64,000 nucleotides of DNA from contig NZ_CP152002.1 of NCBI RefSeq assembly GCF_038595055.1, positions 1,780,501 through 1,844,500 of the forward strand. Direction: 5' to 3'. A program made the translations under genes and the position numbers. Each line of letters begins with the position of its first letter. Positions within the stretch are counted from its first letter, which is position 1. Source of the DNA: Paenibacillus sp. FSL R7-0345. Its GTDB lineage: Bacteria; Bacillota; Bacilli; Paenibacillales; Paenibacillaceae. The notes beneath the pieces were generated by a model. The model was not told the origin of the DNA. It was given only the letters and a program-made list of their open reading frames with translations, and searched no databases. This document shows, piece after piece, positions 47,425 through 56,971 of the stretch.

Positions 47425-49491
47425 ATGAGGAAGGTTACCGCCCGGCAGCGCCAGATTATCTGGCTGCTGCTGGGCGTAAATGAAGAAATCACAGCCGCCG
47501 AAATCGCCGAAGGAATCGGGGTAAGCGTGAGAACCGTTCACCGCGAGATGGAGGATATTGAACAGACGCTTGCGGATTTCGGTCTGGATCTCATCCGTAA
47601 ATCGGGAAAAGGCATACAGCTGAGCGGGCCGGAAGACGGTATCGCTGAGCTCCGGCTATTCCTGCGCCAGGAGAAGCCGGCAGAGTATTCCAGTGAGGAG
47701 CGTAAAATCTACGAGCTGTGCACGCTGCTTGAGTCAGAAGAACCAGTGAAGCTGTATACTCTGGCCCACTGGCTGAAGGTAACTGTGGCTACAGTCAGTT
47801 ACGATCTGGATGAATTGGAGCCGTGGGTCCGTAAATTTAATCTTCAGCTGGTCCGCAGGAGGGGCTACGGGGTTGAAATAACGGGCAGTGAGGTGGATAA
47901 GCGCAGGGCGATCGGCCGGCTGGCTGCCGAGCATCTGGATTTATCGGATCTTGTAGGACACACTCCCCAGCTGGCCAGCAGCCCGGTATACAAGCTTTTG
48001 CTGATGACCGTCGGGAAAAACAATCTGCTGGAAGTGGAGAACACGCTGTGGGATATGGAATGGCAATGGACTGCAGAGCTTCCGGAAATCGTTTATATGG
48101 AAATGCTGCTGGGCCTTGCCGTCACCACCAGGCGGATCTCCATCGGTCAGGGCATTGAAAGCGGCGGTGACGCCGGCTATCCCAGGATGTCCGACCACCG
48201 CAACATCTCCGGGGCCGAGCAGTTTGTCCAGCGGCTCGGACTTGCGCTCGAGGAGGATATTCCGCGGGCGGAGATTCTGTATATCGCCGGCCTGTTTGAC
48301 CGGGCCCAGGATTCATTCCCCTCCGGCGGAATCGCCTACGGGGATATGGAGCTGATGGAGACGGTCTACCGGCTGACCGAAAGTGTGGTAAGGCGGACGG
48401 GGCTGCCGTTTCAGAGCGACCGCTCCCTGCGCGAGGGTCTGCTTGAGCATATGGACCCTGCCTTCAAACGGCTGCGTGAGGGAACGCGTATCCGCAATCC
48501 GCTGCTTGGTCCGATCCGCAAGGATTATGACTACCTGTTTCAGATTGTCAGAGCTGCGGTGGAGGATCTGCAGCTGGACCTGGAGATTCCGGATGAGGAA
48601 GTGGGCTTTCTGGTCATGCATTTCGGCGCTTCCATTGAAAGGCTTAACCAGCTGAAACGCAATGTACGGGCGATTCTGGTCTGTGCCAGCGGGCTGAGCT
48701 CCTCCCGGCTGCTGGCCACCCGGCTCGCCAAGGAGATGCCGCAGATTGAGATACTCGGGAATATTTCCTGGTATGAAGCAGCCCGTCTTCCCGAGGTGGA
48801 TTATGATCTGATCATCTCAACGATTGATTTGCCGCTCGACAAGGAGCGCTATATCAAGATCAGCCCGCTGCTGACCGGAGATGAAATGGAGAAGCTTTTG
48901 AGTTATATTCAGAATATCACGCTGCGTGAACGGGAGAGCGTTCCGGGCGGCGAGAACGGCCATTCCGTTAAGGATGATCATGCGCTGGACCGCCTGAAGA
49001 GCTATAAGGGGATACTGGATGAGACGGTCAGCCTGCTGGAGCGGTTCCGCTTTTATCCGCTGGATAATGAAGGTATTCCCCTGCAGGCTACGATTGCGGC
49101 GATGCTGGATTTCCTTAGAGGTACCGGGGTAGTCGGGGATGCGGACATTCTGCTGGAACGGCTGCTGGAACGGGAGCGGATGTCGAGCCAGGTCATCCCG
49201 GATACGGGGCTGGCGCTCTTTCATACCCGCAGCAGCCACATTCTGCTATCTTCGCTGACCCTTTACCGTCTGAACCAGCCCGTAGTGCTGGAAGGCAACA
49301 CCGAGGTAAGAGTAATCCTGCTGATGCTTGCCCCGCGCAAGCTCTCCAGGGAGAGCCTGGAGGTTCTGAGTGAAATCAGCGCCATGCTGCTGAATGCGGA
49401 GCTGGTAAAGCTGCTGGAGGAACGGACAGAGTCCGAAATCCGCAGCTACCTGTCATCTGAACTGCTGCATTTCTTCGAAAATAAAATGTGA
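47425..49491 (+). CDS. mtlR: Mannitol operon activator MtlR
   Basis: 688 residues, close to the Bacillus protein. Two N-terminal helix-turn-helix segments (ITAAEIAEGIGVSVRTVHRE; VKLYTLAHWLKVTVATVSYD), two PTS regulation domains (about 185-405), an EIIB-Gat-like domain about 413-505 with Cys420 (ILVCASGLSSS), and an EIIA-Mtl-like domain about 540-688 with His600 (GLALFHTRSSH). These match the regulatory Cys419 and His599 of the B. subtilis protein. It activates mtl transcription; HPr-dependent phosphorylation in PRD2 stimulates it and phosphorylation at the EIIB-like Cys inhibits it. ATG follows GGCGGAGG. It lies inside the operon between mtlA and mtlF. Confidence 0.95.
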   Translation: MRKVTARQRQIIWLLLGVNEEITAAEIAEGIGVSVRTVHREMEDIEQTLADFGLDLIRKSGKGIQLSGPEDGIAELRLFLRQEKPAEYSSEERKIYELCTLLESEEPVKLYTLAHWLKVTVATVSYDLDELEPWVRKFNLQLVRRRGYGVEITGSEVDKRRAIGRLAAEHLDLSDLVGHTPQLASSPVYKLLLMTVGKNNLLEVENTLWDMEWQWTAELPEIVYMEMLLGLAVTTRRISIGQGIESGGDAGYPRMSDHRNISGAEQFVQRLGLALEEDIPRAEILYIAGLFDRAQDSFPSGGIAYGDMELMETVYRLTESVVRRTGLPFQSDRSLREGLLEHMDPAFKRLREGTRIRNPLLGPIRKDYDYLFQIVRAAVEDLQLDLEIPDEEVGFLVMHFGASIERLNQLKRNVRAILVCASGLSSSRLLATRLAKEMPQIEILGNISWYEAARLPEVDYDLIISTIDLPLDKERYIKISPLLTGDEMEKLLSYIQNITLRERESVPGGENGHSVKDDHALDRLKSYKGILDETVSLLERFRFYPLDNEGIPLQATIAAMLDFLRGTGVVGDADILLERLLERERMSSQVIPDTGLALFHTRSSHILLSSLTLYRLNQPVVLEGNTEVRVILLMLAPRKLSRESLEVLSEISAMLLNAELVKLLEERTESEIRSYLSSELLHFFENKM

Positions 49492-49507
49492 AAGCGGGAG
49501 AAACCAT

Positions 49508-49942
49508 ATGAGTATACTGTCAGAAAACAAGATTATTATGAACGGTGCCGCAAAAGACAAATATGAAGCGATCACCATGGCCGGCAAGCTGCTGGTTGAT
49601 GCAGGACATGTAACAGAAGAATACGTGCCAAAGATGCTTGAGCGCGAGGAAGTTGTATCTACCTATATGGGCGGCGGGCTGGCTATTCCGCATGGTACCA
49701 AGGAAGCGAGACCTTTCATTAAATCAACCGGTCTTTCCATTATCCGTTTTCCGGATGGCGTTGACTTCGGCGGCGATGAGCCCGCTTTTGTCGTAATCGG
49801 AATTGCAGCTGCAGGTGACGGGCATATGGAAGTGCTTACGAATGTAGCCATGATATTCACTGAAGATGACGCGATTGAGCGGGTAATGAACGCCCCTACG
49901 CCTGCCGATGTCATCGCCATTTTTGAAGGAGGCCTCGAATAA
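49508..49942 (+). CDS. mtlF: PTS mannitol EIIA component
   Basis: 144 residues, normal EIIA-Mtl length. Phospho-acceptor His62 in GGGLAIPHGTKEA; TYMGGG and FGGDEPAFVVIGIAA also fit. It receives phosphate from HPr and passes it to the IIB domain of MtlA; it also controls MtlR. Starts 16 bases after mtlR and its stop overlaps the mtlD start by one base (TAATG). Very confident. Confidence 0.97.
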   Translation: MSILSENKIIMNGAAKDKYEAITMAGKLLVDAGHVTEEYVPKMLEREEVVSTYMGGGLAIPHGTKEARPFIKSTGLSIIRFPDGVDFGGDEPAFVVIGIAAAGDGHMEVLTNVAMIFTEDDAIERVMNAPTPADVIAIFEGGLE

Positions 49943-51087
49943 TGAAGGCTGTTCATTTCGGCGCAGGCAATATCGGCAGAGGATTTATCGGTCTGCTGCT
50001 CTCACAGGCAGGCTATGAAGTCTGTTTCGTGGATGTAAATGAAGCTTTTGTATCCCAGCTGAAGGAGCGCGGCGAATATCCGGTGACTCTGGCAAGTGAA
50101 GGACAGGAAACGGTTATCGTAAAAAATGTGACGGCGATGAGCAGTGTTACCCATGCGGATGAAGTGGCGGCTGCCATCGCTGAAGCCGATCTGGTTACAA
50201 CCGCTGTCGGTGTATCGATCCTGAAGCATATTGCCGGTGTGATCGCCGAGGGAATGAAGAGACGCGTAGCCGTTTCGGATGCACCTCTGCATGTTATCGC
50301 CTGCGAGAACGCCATCGGCGGCAGCGCCCAGCTCAAAGAGCTGGTCTATGCGCAGCTCGATGAGGCAGCCCGTGCCAAAGCGGATACATCTGTAGCATTC
50401 CCTAACGCGGCAGTAGACCGGATTGTGCCGCTTCAGCAGCATGAGGATATCCTCAAGGTTGTTGTCGAGCCCTTTTATGAGTGGGTGGTGGATGCTTCCC
50501 AAATGATTCCGGGATATACTCCGGTTGAAGGCGTGCATTATGTTGAAAATCTGGAGCCTTACATCGAGCGCAAGCTGTTCACCGTGAATACAGGACACTG
50601 CTCTGCGGCGTATCTCGGCTTCCTCCGCGGCTACGAAACCATTCAGCAGGCAATGGCGGACGAGAGCCTGACGGCACTTGTACGTGAAGTGCTGGAGGAG
50701 ACTGGAGCGGTGCTTGAGCAGAAGCATGGCTTTGACACCGCAGAGCACAGCAAATATATCGACAAAATTCTGGAGCGCTTCCGCAATCCGGCCTTGACCG
50801 ATGAAGTATCCCGTGTCGGCCGCTCGCCGATCCGCAAGCTGTCGCCGAATGACCGTCTGGTATCGCCTGCGCTGCAGGCTTATGACCGCGGATTGAGCTA
50901 TAAGGCGCTGACCCGTTCCATGGCCGGAGCTTTGCTGTTCCAGGCGGCTGATGATCCGGAAGCGGTCGAGCTGCAGGCAGCTATTGCCGAGCTTGGCGTG
51001 GAAGCTGCGCTGACCAAATACACAGGTCTGGCTGCTGATCATGCGGTACACCAGTCCGTGATGGCCGAGTACGCGGCGCTGAAATAG
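49942..51087 (+). CDS. mtlD: Mannitol-1-phosphate 5-dehydrogenase
   Basis: 381 residues, the family length. N-terminal NAD-binding loop VHFGAGNIGRGFIG, then CENAIGGS, VAFPNAAVDRIVP and the conserved helix NTGHCSAAYLGFLRGY. It oxidises mannitol 1-phosphate to fructose 6-phosphate with NAD, feeding glycolysis. Last gene of the mtl operon, overlapping mtlF by one base, followed by a strong terminator. Confidence 0.97.
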   Translation: MKAVHFGAGNIGRGFIGLLLSQAGYEVCFVDVNEAFVSQLKERGEYPVTLASEGQETVIVKNVTAMSSVTHADEVAAAIAEADLVTTAVGVSILKHIAGVIAEGMKRRVAVSDAPLHVIACENAIGGSAQLKELVYAQLDEAARAKADTSVAFPNAAVDRIVPLQQHEDILKVVVEPFYEWVVDASQMIPGYTPVEGVHYVENLEPYIERKLFTVNTGHCSAAYLGFLRGYETIQQAMADESLTALVREVLEETGAVLEQKHGFDTAEHSKYIDKILERFRNPALTDEVSRVGRSPIRKLSPNDRLVSPALQAYDRGLSYKALTRSMAGALLFQAADDPEAVELQAAIAELGVEAALTKYTGLAADHAVHQSVMAEYAALK

Positions 51088-51111
51088 AAGATTAATATTA
51101 CCGTGACAATA

Positions 51112-51159
51112 AAAAGAGCAAGACCCTTCCGATGCCGGAGAGGTCTTGCTCTTTCTTTT
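51112..51159. terminator. Terminator of the mtl operon
   Basis: AAAGAGCAAGACC pairs with GGTCTTGCTCTTT; T-rich on + side and A-rich before, so it also serves the convergent minus-strand gene, whose stop lies in its 3' edge. Confidence 0.9.
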
Positions 51160-51592
51160 ACTTTTGAACCGGTTCCCAGTGCCTGAGCTCGCCGATCGAA
51201 TCACGCTCGGACGAATAGCCCCGCAGCTCGATGGAGTCTCTTTTTACCATAAAACCATAATGCACATCCGGCTCGTTGGCAAACGTTACTTCAATAACAT
51301 AAGGATTATACGGTTCATAGCCATCCTCGCGGTGTGGAACCGTCCAGAACGTCCAGGTTTCATCGGGGTATTTTTGTTCCAGATAACGGTTCAGCTCAAC
51401 CGATTTGCGGGCGATTTGAGCATCAATATAAGCTGGACGATACAAAAAGAAACCGATGGACAATAGAACGTATAAGCCGGCTGCAATATAAATCCACTTT
51501 CTTCTGGACTTCCGGAATAAGAGAGAGACAAGCAAAATGACGAAAAACGGGATAGCGGCTAATCCATATTCCATTAGTTCAACAGGATGCAT
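51158..51592 (-). CDS. Small membrane protein of unknown function
   Basis: 144 residues. Two hydrophobic segments near the N-terminus (LAAIPFFVILLVSLLF and WIYIAAGLYVLLSIGFFLY) and a soluble domain of about 80 residues with WTFWTVPHREDGYEPYNPY and EVTFANEPDVHYGFMV. I do not recognise the family; the soluble part somewhat recalls DUF3139-like membrane proteins. It starts 24 bases after the M42 peptidase gene on the same strand and may share its transcript. The end overlaps the mtl terminator stem. Confidence 0.72.
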   Translation of the reverse strand: MHPVELMEYGLAAIPFFVILLVSLLFRKSRRKWIYIAAGLYVLLSIGFFLYRPAYIDAQIARKSVELNRYLEQKYPDETWTFWTVPHREDGYEPYNPYVIEVTFANEPDVHYGFMVKRDSIELRGYSSERDSIGELRHWEPVQK

Positions 51593-51616
51593 GTCTTATC
51601 TCCCCTTTATTGCAGC

Positions 51617-52690
51617 TTAGCTGTTTTCCAAAATAGTCTGCAGCGTTGTCCGGTCCAGTCCTTCAACCAGCTTGATCAGCAGCTCCTTGGCTGCCTCGTA
51701 ATCGTCGCTGTGGATGACGGAAGAGGCGGTATGAATGTACCGGGAGCAGATACCGATAACCGCAGACGGGATGCCGATGCCGCTGGTATGAACCGCTCCG
51801 GCGTCAGTTCCGCCCTGGGATACAAAGTACTGGTATTTGATCTTATGGGTGTCGGCAGTATCCTGCACGTATTCAATCAGCCCGCGGTGGGTAATCATCG
51901 TCGGATCATAGATGCGCAGCAGTGCCCCCTGGCCTAGCTGGCCGAAGGCCTGACGGTCACCGGTCATGTCAGCAGCGGCGCTGGCGTCAAGGCCGAAGAA
52001 AATGTCCGGATTCAGCAGGTTGGCGGCGGTACGGGCACCCCGCAGGCCTACTTCTTCCTGCACAGTAGCACCGGCATAGACAGTGTTTGGCAGCTGTTTG
52101 CCGTGCAGTGTCTTGACCAGCTCAAGGGCGAGGCCTACACCGTAGCGGTTATCCCAGGCTTTGGCCAGGATTTTTTTAGGATTGGCAAGCGGAGTGAACG
52201 GACAGATCGGCAGGATCTGCTGCCCCGGCTTGACGCCGTAGCTTTCAGCTTCTTCCTTGCTGTCGGCGCCGATATCGAGATACATTTTACTGATTTCACC
52301 GGTCTTGGTGCGCTCCTCCGGGCTGAGCAGATGAATCGGTGTACTGCCAACAACCCCTGTAAGTACGCCGTTAGGTGTAATAATCTGCAGCCGCTGGGAA
52401 GCGACAGCCGAGGCCAGCCAGCCGCCGAGCGGCTGGAAGCGGATCATCCCGTTGCCCGTAATGCCGGTAACCATAAAGCCTACTTCGTCAAAATGTCCGG
52501 CAACCATAATTTTCGGGCCGTTTTCTGCGCCGCGCAGCACGCCGAACAGGCTTCCGAGCCGGTCCTGCACAAATTCATCAGTGTAAGGTGACATAGCGTC
52601 CTTGACGTAAGCGCGCAGTTCACGCTCAAAGCCAGGTGCTGCAGGGAATTCTGTGAGTGTTTTGAACAAGTCCAATGTTTCCTGATTCAT
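51617..52690 (-). CDS. M42-family metallo-aminopeptidase
   Basis: 357 residues. Dinuclear zinc-site motifs of the M42/M18 type: [12 protein letters not shown] (His and Asp), [12 protein letters not shown] (Asp), [11 protein letters not shown] (catalytic Glu pair), [10 protein letters not shown] (Asp) and [12 protein letters not shown] (His). Cytoplasmic tetrahedral aminopeptidases of this family trim peptides; similar proteins are sometimes labelled endoglucanase without good cause. ATG follows AAAGGAGC on the minus strand. Neighbours do not suggest a special role. Confidence 0.95.
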   Translation of the reverse strand: MNQETLDLFKTLTEFPAAPGFERELRAYVKDAMSPYTDEFVQDRLGSLFGVLRGAENGPKIMVAGHFDEVGFMVTGITGNGMIRFQPLGGWLASAVASQRLQIITPNGVLTGVVGSTPIHLLSPEERTKTGEISKMYLDIGADSKEEAESYGVKPGQQILPICPFTPLANPKKILAKAWDNRYGVGLALELVKTLHGKQLPNTVYAGATVQEEVGLRGARTAANLLNPDIFFGLDASAAADMTGDRQAFGQLGQGALLRIYDPTMITHRGLIEYVQDTADTHKIKYQYFVSQGGTDAGAVHTSGIGIPSAVIGICSRYIHTASSVIHSDDYEAAKELLIKLVEGLDRTTLQTILENS

Positions 52691-52877
52691 ATCTGTAACG
52701 CTCCTTTTCTTGACCTTAGAAGTTCAGATTCAACCTATATAGTATGAACTTCACCGGCCTGATTGTCTATCTTTAGCAGACTTTAACGTCTCCCGCAGGC
52801 GGACACCGGGAGCTGACCGGCTGAATAACCTGTTGTAACGGGTCTGCAGGCAGGAGCCGGGAAAGGAAGAGGAGCGA

Positions 52878-53051
52878 ATGAGGGTTGCAGGAGGTATTTC
52901 CGGACCTTTTACCGAAAAAAGTGTCCCCCGCAGGGTGCGCACGCGCGGCATTAAGCACAGATACCGCCGCCGCAGCAGCCGGGACAGCGAGATTATGCTG
53001 ATCCTGGTTCTGTTCTTGCTGCTTATAGTGGTGCTGCTGTTTTTTTCCTGA
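52878..53051 (+). CDS. Small basic tail-anchored membrane peptide
   Basis: 57 residues, found by reading the gap before spoVAC. ATG follows GGAAGAGGAGCG. The first half is strongly basic (VPRRVRTRG, then HRYRRRSSR), followed by a single Leu/Val-rich membrane helix of about 17 residues (MLILVLFLLLIVVLLFF) that runs to the stop. That is a tail-anchored layout with the basic part in the cytoplasm. It lies 135 bases before spoVAC on the same strand, so a role in spores or the forespore membrane is possible. No family recognised. The long minus-strand frame across it (52751-53245) has no comparable features. Confidence 0.6.
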   Translation: MRVAGGISGPFTEKSVPRRVRTRGIKHRYRRRSSRDSEIMLILVLFLLLIVVLLFFS

Positions 53052-53186
53052 GTATGCAGGGACATAACAAGCCGGGATATGGTGAACAATAAGGAAAAAC
53101 TTCTAGGCGAAGAAGAGCCGGAGGGAAGCAGACAGTGAGACTGAACTCTGGGCTTCCCTTCGCACATATCCAGGAGGTGTCCAATT

Positions 53187-53684
53187 TTGCCGGCAAAAAC
53201 AAAGAAAAGCGGTGTGAAGCTGCGGCTTGACACCATGACTCCCAAGGACTACGAAAAATTGTCCAAGCCGTTTGTACCCTCGCGTCCGGTGTTCAAAAAC
53301 TGCATCCGCGCCTTTCTGTCAGGCGGCCTGATCTGTGTGCTGGGACAAGCCATCCAGGAGGCCTTCATGGCGATCTTTGATATGACCTCACGGGAAGCTT
53401 CATCCCCGACAGTGGCGGTTCTGATTCTGCTGTCCGTCATTCTCACCAGCTTCGGGGTGTACGATAAGCTTGCCCAGTGGTGCGGTGCAGGTACGGCCGT
53501 GCCTGTCACAGGCTTTGCCAACAGTATGTGCTCGGCAGCCCTTGAACATAGAGCCGAGGGCCTTGTGCTCGGCGTCGGCGGCAATATGTTCAAGCTGGCC
53601 GGTTCTGTTATCGTGTTTGGTGTGGTCGCCGCCTTTGTAGTCGGTGTAGTTTATGCCGTTATGGGCTGGGGAGGTGCTCACTAA
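53187..53684 (+). CDS. spoVAC: Stage V sporulation protein AC
   Basis: 165 residues from a TTG start with CAGGAGGTG upstream. After a basic start, RPVFKNCIRAFLSGGLICVLGQ leads into membrane segments, with GAGTAVPVTGFANSMCSAALEHR as the family signature region. SpoVAC is an inner-forespore-membrane protein of the dipicolinic acid channel, needed for Ca-DPA uptake in sporulation and release in germination. First gene of spoVAC-spoVAD-spoVAE. A GGGAAGC/GCTTCCC stem lies in its leader at 53123-53158. Expected to be forespore-expressed (sigma-G); I could not place a convincing promoter. Confidence 0.96.
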   Translation: MPAKTKKSGVKLRLDTMTPKDYEKLSKPFVPSRPVFKNCIRAFLSGGLICVLGQAIQEAFMAIFDMTSREASSPTVAVLILLSVILTSFGVYDKLAQWCGAGTAVPVTGFANSMCSAALEHRAEGLVLGVGGNMFKLAGSVIVFGVVAAFVVGVVYAVMGWGGAH

Positions 53685-53686
53685 CG

Positions 53687-54727
53687 ATGGAACAGCTGGG
53701 CAGCCAGACCTGGAAATTTACCACTCGTCCTGTCATCCTTGGTTCATCTGCGGTAGTGGGTCCTGAGGAAGGCGAGGGACCTTTGGCCTCGGATTTTGAT
53801 TTTATTTATGATTCGCTTGAAATGGGCGAGAAAACCTGGGAGAAGGCCGAACGCGCCCTGTTTGAAAAAGCTTCCAAGCTGGCGCTGATGAATGCCGCGA
53901 TTGAGCAGGAGCAGCTGGAGTTCTTCGTCGGCGGAGATCTGATGAACCAGATTATCAGCAGCTCCTTTGCCGCACGGAAGCTCGGTGTGCCTTACCTTGG
54001 TGTATTCGGAGCCTGCTCGACTTCAATGGAGAGTCTGGCGATTGCTTCGATGATCATTGATTCAGGCGGCGGGAAATACGCACTGGCGGGAACCTCCAGC
54101 CATAACTGCACTGTGGAGAAGCAGTTCCGCTATCCGACCGAATACGGCTCTCAGAAGCCGCCGACTGCCCAGTATACGATCACCGGCTCCGGCTGTGCGA
54201 TAGTCGGCCGTAACGACGGTACTGCGCCGGGTACACAGGTTCATGTGGTTTCAGCAACAATCGGCCGGATCATGGATCTGGGCCTGACCGACCCGTTCAA
54301 TATGGGGACAGCGATGGCGCCTGCCGCGGCTGATACAATTACCGCCCATTTCCGTGATACGGGCCTCGCTCCCGGACATTATGACCTGATTGTGACTGGC
54401 GACCTTGCGTCGGTAGGGCTCCCGATTGCCAAAGAGCTGCTGGCCGAAGAAGGCATTCCAATGGAACAGACGACGTTTGATGACTGTGGCCTGCTTATTT
54501 TTAATCTGGATAAGCAGAAATATGTAATCGCCGGAGGAAGCGGCTGCGGCTGCTCTGCAGTTGTCACGTACGGGCACATCCTGAAACGGATGCGCAAAGG
54601 CGAACTGAAACGGGTGCTTATTGTGGCAACCGGGGCGCTGCTGTCTCCGTTGTCATATCAGCAGGGGGAGAGCATTCCATGCGTAGCGCATGCTGTAGCC
54701 CTGGAGATCGGAGGTGAGGGACAATGA
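53687..54727 (+). CDS. spoVAD: Stage V sporulation protein AD
   Basis: 346 residues, normal length. Thiolase-like fold recognisable from GVFGACSTSMESLAIA, AGTSSHNCTVEKQFRYPTEYG and GSGCGCSAVVTYGHIL. SpoVAD binds dipicolinic acid and helps load it through the SpoVA channel; it sits at the spore inner membrane. Starts two bases after the spoVAC stop and overlaps spoVAE by four bases (ATGA), so the three are one operon. Confidence 0.97.
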   Translation: MEQLGSQTWKFTTRPVILGSSAVVGPEEGEGPLASDFDFIYDSLEMGEKTWEKAERALFEKASKLALMNAAIEQEQLEFFVGGDLMNQIISSSFAARKLGVPYLGVFGACSTSMESLAIASMIIDSGGGKYALAGTSSHNCTVEKQFRYPTEYGSQKPPTAQYTITGSGCAIVGRNDGTAPGTQVHVVSATIGRIMDLGLTDPFNMGTAMAPAAADTITAHFRDTGLAPGHYDLIVTGDLASVGLPIAKELLAEEGIPMEQTTFDDCGLLIFNLDKQKYVIAGGSGCGCSAVVTYGHILKRMRKGELKRVLIVATGALLSPLSYQQGESIPCVAHAVALEIGGEGQ

Positions 54728-55074
54728 TTTATCTGTGGGCTTTTCTTGTCGGCGGAGCGATTTGTGTCATTGGCCAGCTGATGTTTGATGTACTGGCGCT
54801 GACGCCGGCCCATACCATGAGTACACTCGTGGTGCTGGGAGCGGCAGCCGATGCTTTTGGACTTTATGATCCGCTTGTGAAGTTTGCCGGAGCCGGGGCC
54901 AGCGTGCCGATAACAAGCTTTGGCAATTCCCTGGTGCATGGCGCGCTAACCGAGCTGCAGCGCGACGGCTGGGTCGGTGTAGTGACAGGCATATTTGATG
55001 TAACCAGTGCCGGGATTTCGTCGGCGATCGTGTTTTCCTTCCTGGCGGCACTCGTTGTGAGGCCAAAGGGCTAA
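54724..55074 (+). CDS. spoVAE: Stage V sporulation protein AE (AEb type)
   Basis: 116 residues, four hydrophobic segments (YLWAFLVGGAICVIGQLMFD; GASVPITSFGNSLVHGAL). Same general plan as SpoVAC, a membrane part of the Ca-DPA channel of spores. Its start overlaps the spoVAD stop, and a terminator follows, so this operon has three genes; spoVAA, AB and AF are not next to it, which is common in bacilli other than B. subtilis. Confidence 0.95.
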   Translation: MIYLWAFLVGGAICVIGQLMFDVLALTPAHTMSTLVVLGAAADAFGLYDPLVKFAGAGASVPITSFGNSLVHGALTELQRDGWVGVVTGIFDVTSAGISSAIVFSFLAALVVRPKG

Positions 55075-55107
55075 ATATTTACGTCAAAATGAACAATATT
55101 TGAACAC

Positions 55108-55133
55108 AGACCGCTAAATAGCGGTCTTTTTTC
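55108..55133 (+). terminator. Terminator of the spoVA operon
   Basis: AGACCGCTA-AA-TAGCGGTCT followed by T-run. Confidence 0.92.
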
Positions 55134-55156
55134 CTTGTATCATAGGTAATAAATAT

Positions 55157-55183
55157 CAAATAAATGTCGATTATTGACGATAT
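55157..55183 (+). promoter_or_regulatory. Sigma-D type promoter of the second chemoreceptor
   Basis: CAAA (55157-55160), 15 bases, GACGATAT (55176-55183). The -10 octamer is identical to that of the chemoreceptor at 15.7 kb and differs from sigma-D consensus by one base; the -35 differs by one base. Confidence 0.68.
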
Positions 55184-55232
55184 ATAACGTTGAGTGTTTT
55201 TTACATATACAAAGACAGGGGACGTGCAGAGA

Positions 55233-56705
55233 TTGCAGAATCAGCAGAGAGTCGAATTATTTTGGAACAGGAACAAAATTATCATTGCTATTTTTTGGGC
55301 AATAACGGTAGTAGGTGTGATTCTGGCCTTTCAGACTCCCAAGCTTTGGGGAACAAGCGGGGTAGCGGTTCCGCTCGCCATAGCACTGACCGTATGTAAC
55401 AGCCGGCGTAAAGGGGTAATGGTCATACCTTGGATTATTACAGGAATCCTTACTCTGATGGCTGTTTATCTGACAATGGGTTCTATAAATAGCCTGGTTG
55501 TGTTATTGCTTTATTCTTTACTGCTGCTCTATCCTCACTACAAATATTATGCTATCGCTTCCGGTATAAGCGCTGTCCATACCCTGATTCAGCTAATGAG
55601 CGGAACCCAGGTTTTAGTTGAAGGGAACAAGCTGCTGAACTATTTTACCGGACTAGGACTGTATCTCATCATTAGTATCGTGCTCTTTGTGGTTGCGTTC
55701 CTGAATGAGAAGCTTCAGCGTCACAGCGAAGAGCAGCGGCAGCAGGTTGCCGCCACAGGGGAGCAGGTGAGTTTCCTGCTGGAACGGGTGAAGACCGCAG
55801 TGGACGGACTTTATGATTTTACCGGCAGATTCAAGGTGGAGGTAGAAATGGCCGGAGCTATAACCAATGAAGTAACAATCGGATTCCAGGAGGTTTCCAA
55901 AGGCATTGAATACCAGGCCAGCAGCATAGGTGAAATTACGGAGGCAGTTTCGGTATCTGACCGGCATATCCGTGATGTAGCCGGGTATTCGCAGGAAATG
56001 AAGAAGCTGTCGGCGGAAACGGCTGCGGTCAGTGAACAGGGCAGCGGAAATGTAGCCTTGCTGGCGGACCAATTCTCTGATCTTAAGGAAATGATGGAGC
56101 AGACCTCGAATCAGATGCTGGAATTCAGCCGGCGCAGCCAGGACATTCATGGAATGCTTGAGGGGATCACACAGATCTCCAGACAGACGAATCTGCTTGC
56201 CCTTAATGCCTCTATTGAGGCAGCGCGTGCGGGTGAACATGGGCGGGGCTTTGCCGTGGTTGCCGGAGAGGTGCGGAAGCTGGCCGAGGACTCCGGCAAA
56301 CAGGCGGATTCGATCAGCGGTGTGATATTCGGCCTGCAGCAGCAGACAGATCTGCTGATCACCCAGTTTGAACAGAGCCGCAGTATTCTGCTGACAGGCA
56401 GCGAGTCGGTGCAGCGCACGGAAGAGGTATTCCGGTCTATTCTTCAGAATGCCCATAAAGTACTGGAGCAGGCAGGCGATGTGGAGCAGAGCTCGGCTGG
56501 CATGAAGCAATTCTCCGAAAAAATCGTGAGTGAAATTACAGAGTTCTCCAGCGTGACCGAGCAGTCGAGCGCCGCAACGGAAGAAATACTGGCCGGAGTG
56601 GAGGAGCAGCGCACAATGACTGACAATATGGTAGGCAGTTTTAAACAGCTTGAAGGCCTGATTATCAGCTTGAATGAGCTGGTGGGTGATCGAAAGCAGG
56701 CTTAG
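55233..56705 (+). CDS. Methyl-accepting chemotaxis protein with polytopic membrane sensor
   Basis: 490 residues from TTG 55233; AGGGGA lies 10 bases upstream and the start is about 45 bases past a sigma-D promoter. An upstream in-frame GTG (55194) would lie almost at the transcript start. The N-terminal 160 residues hold about six membrane helices with no large extracellular loop ([18 protein letters not shown] to [14 protein letters not shown]), and no HAMP domain is seen before the coiled coil. The signalling hairpin is present ([20 protein letters not shown], followed by [15 protein letters not shown]). It probably senses membrane state or a small or internal signal rather than a dissolved ligand. 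Family certain, sensing mode inferred. Confidence 0.92.
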   Translation: MQNQQRVELFWNRNKIIIAIFWAITVVGVILAFQTPKLWGTSGVAVPLAIALTVCNSRRKGVMVIPWIITGILTLMAVYLTMGSINSLVVLLLYSLLLLYPHYKYYAIASGISAVHTLIQLMSGTQVLVEGNKLLNYFTGLGLYLIISIVLFVVAFLNEKLQRHSEEQRQQVAATGEQVSFLLERVKTAVDGLYDFTGRFKVEVEMAGAITNEVTIGFQEVSKGIEYQASSIGEITEAVSVSDRHIRDVAGYSQEMKKLSAETAAVSEQGSGNVALLADQFSDLKEMMEQTSNQMLEFSRRSQDIHGMLEGITQISRQTNLLALNASIEAARAGEHGRGFAVVAGEVRKLAEDSGKQADSISGVIFGLQQQTDLLITQFEQSRSILLTGSESVQRTEEVFRSILQNAHKVLEQAGDVEQSSAGMKQFSEKIVSEITEFSSVTEQSSAATEEILAGVEEQRTMTDNMVGSFKQLEGLIISLNELVGDRKQA

Positions 56706-56971
56706 CTGGAAAAAGGGACCGGCAGGGCAGCGGATCTTCCTTTAAGGAGGGCGGCTGTCCTGTTTTGCTGTCCATTGCAGCAGTCCTGAAACGTCCTTTG
56801 ATTTTTGTGATTTTTTACAAGAAATAGGCAGAATAGCTTCTTACAATTGTAAAACGGGCTATATGTTTAGTATCCTGCAACTTCAAAGTCTTCAATAATG
56901 TACTTTGGGTCCTATAATCATGTAAAATATATTTATTACTGCTTATTCTGACATAGGAGGTCTAATCATAT

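Noticed and set aside
53052..53186. Sigma-G promoter of the spoVA operon
   Set aside because: I expected one but found no pair of elements with acceptable match and spacing.
52751..53245. 164-residue minus-strand ORF in the spoVAC leader
   Set aside because: It overlaps the spoVAC start and the small + strand gene, has an Arg/Ser-rich shadow composition and no supported start.
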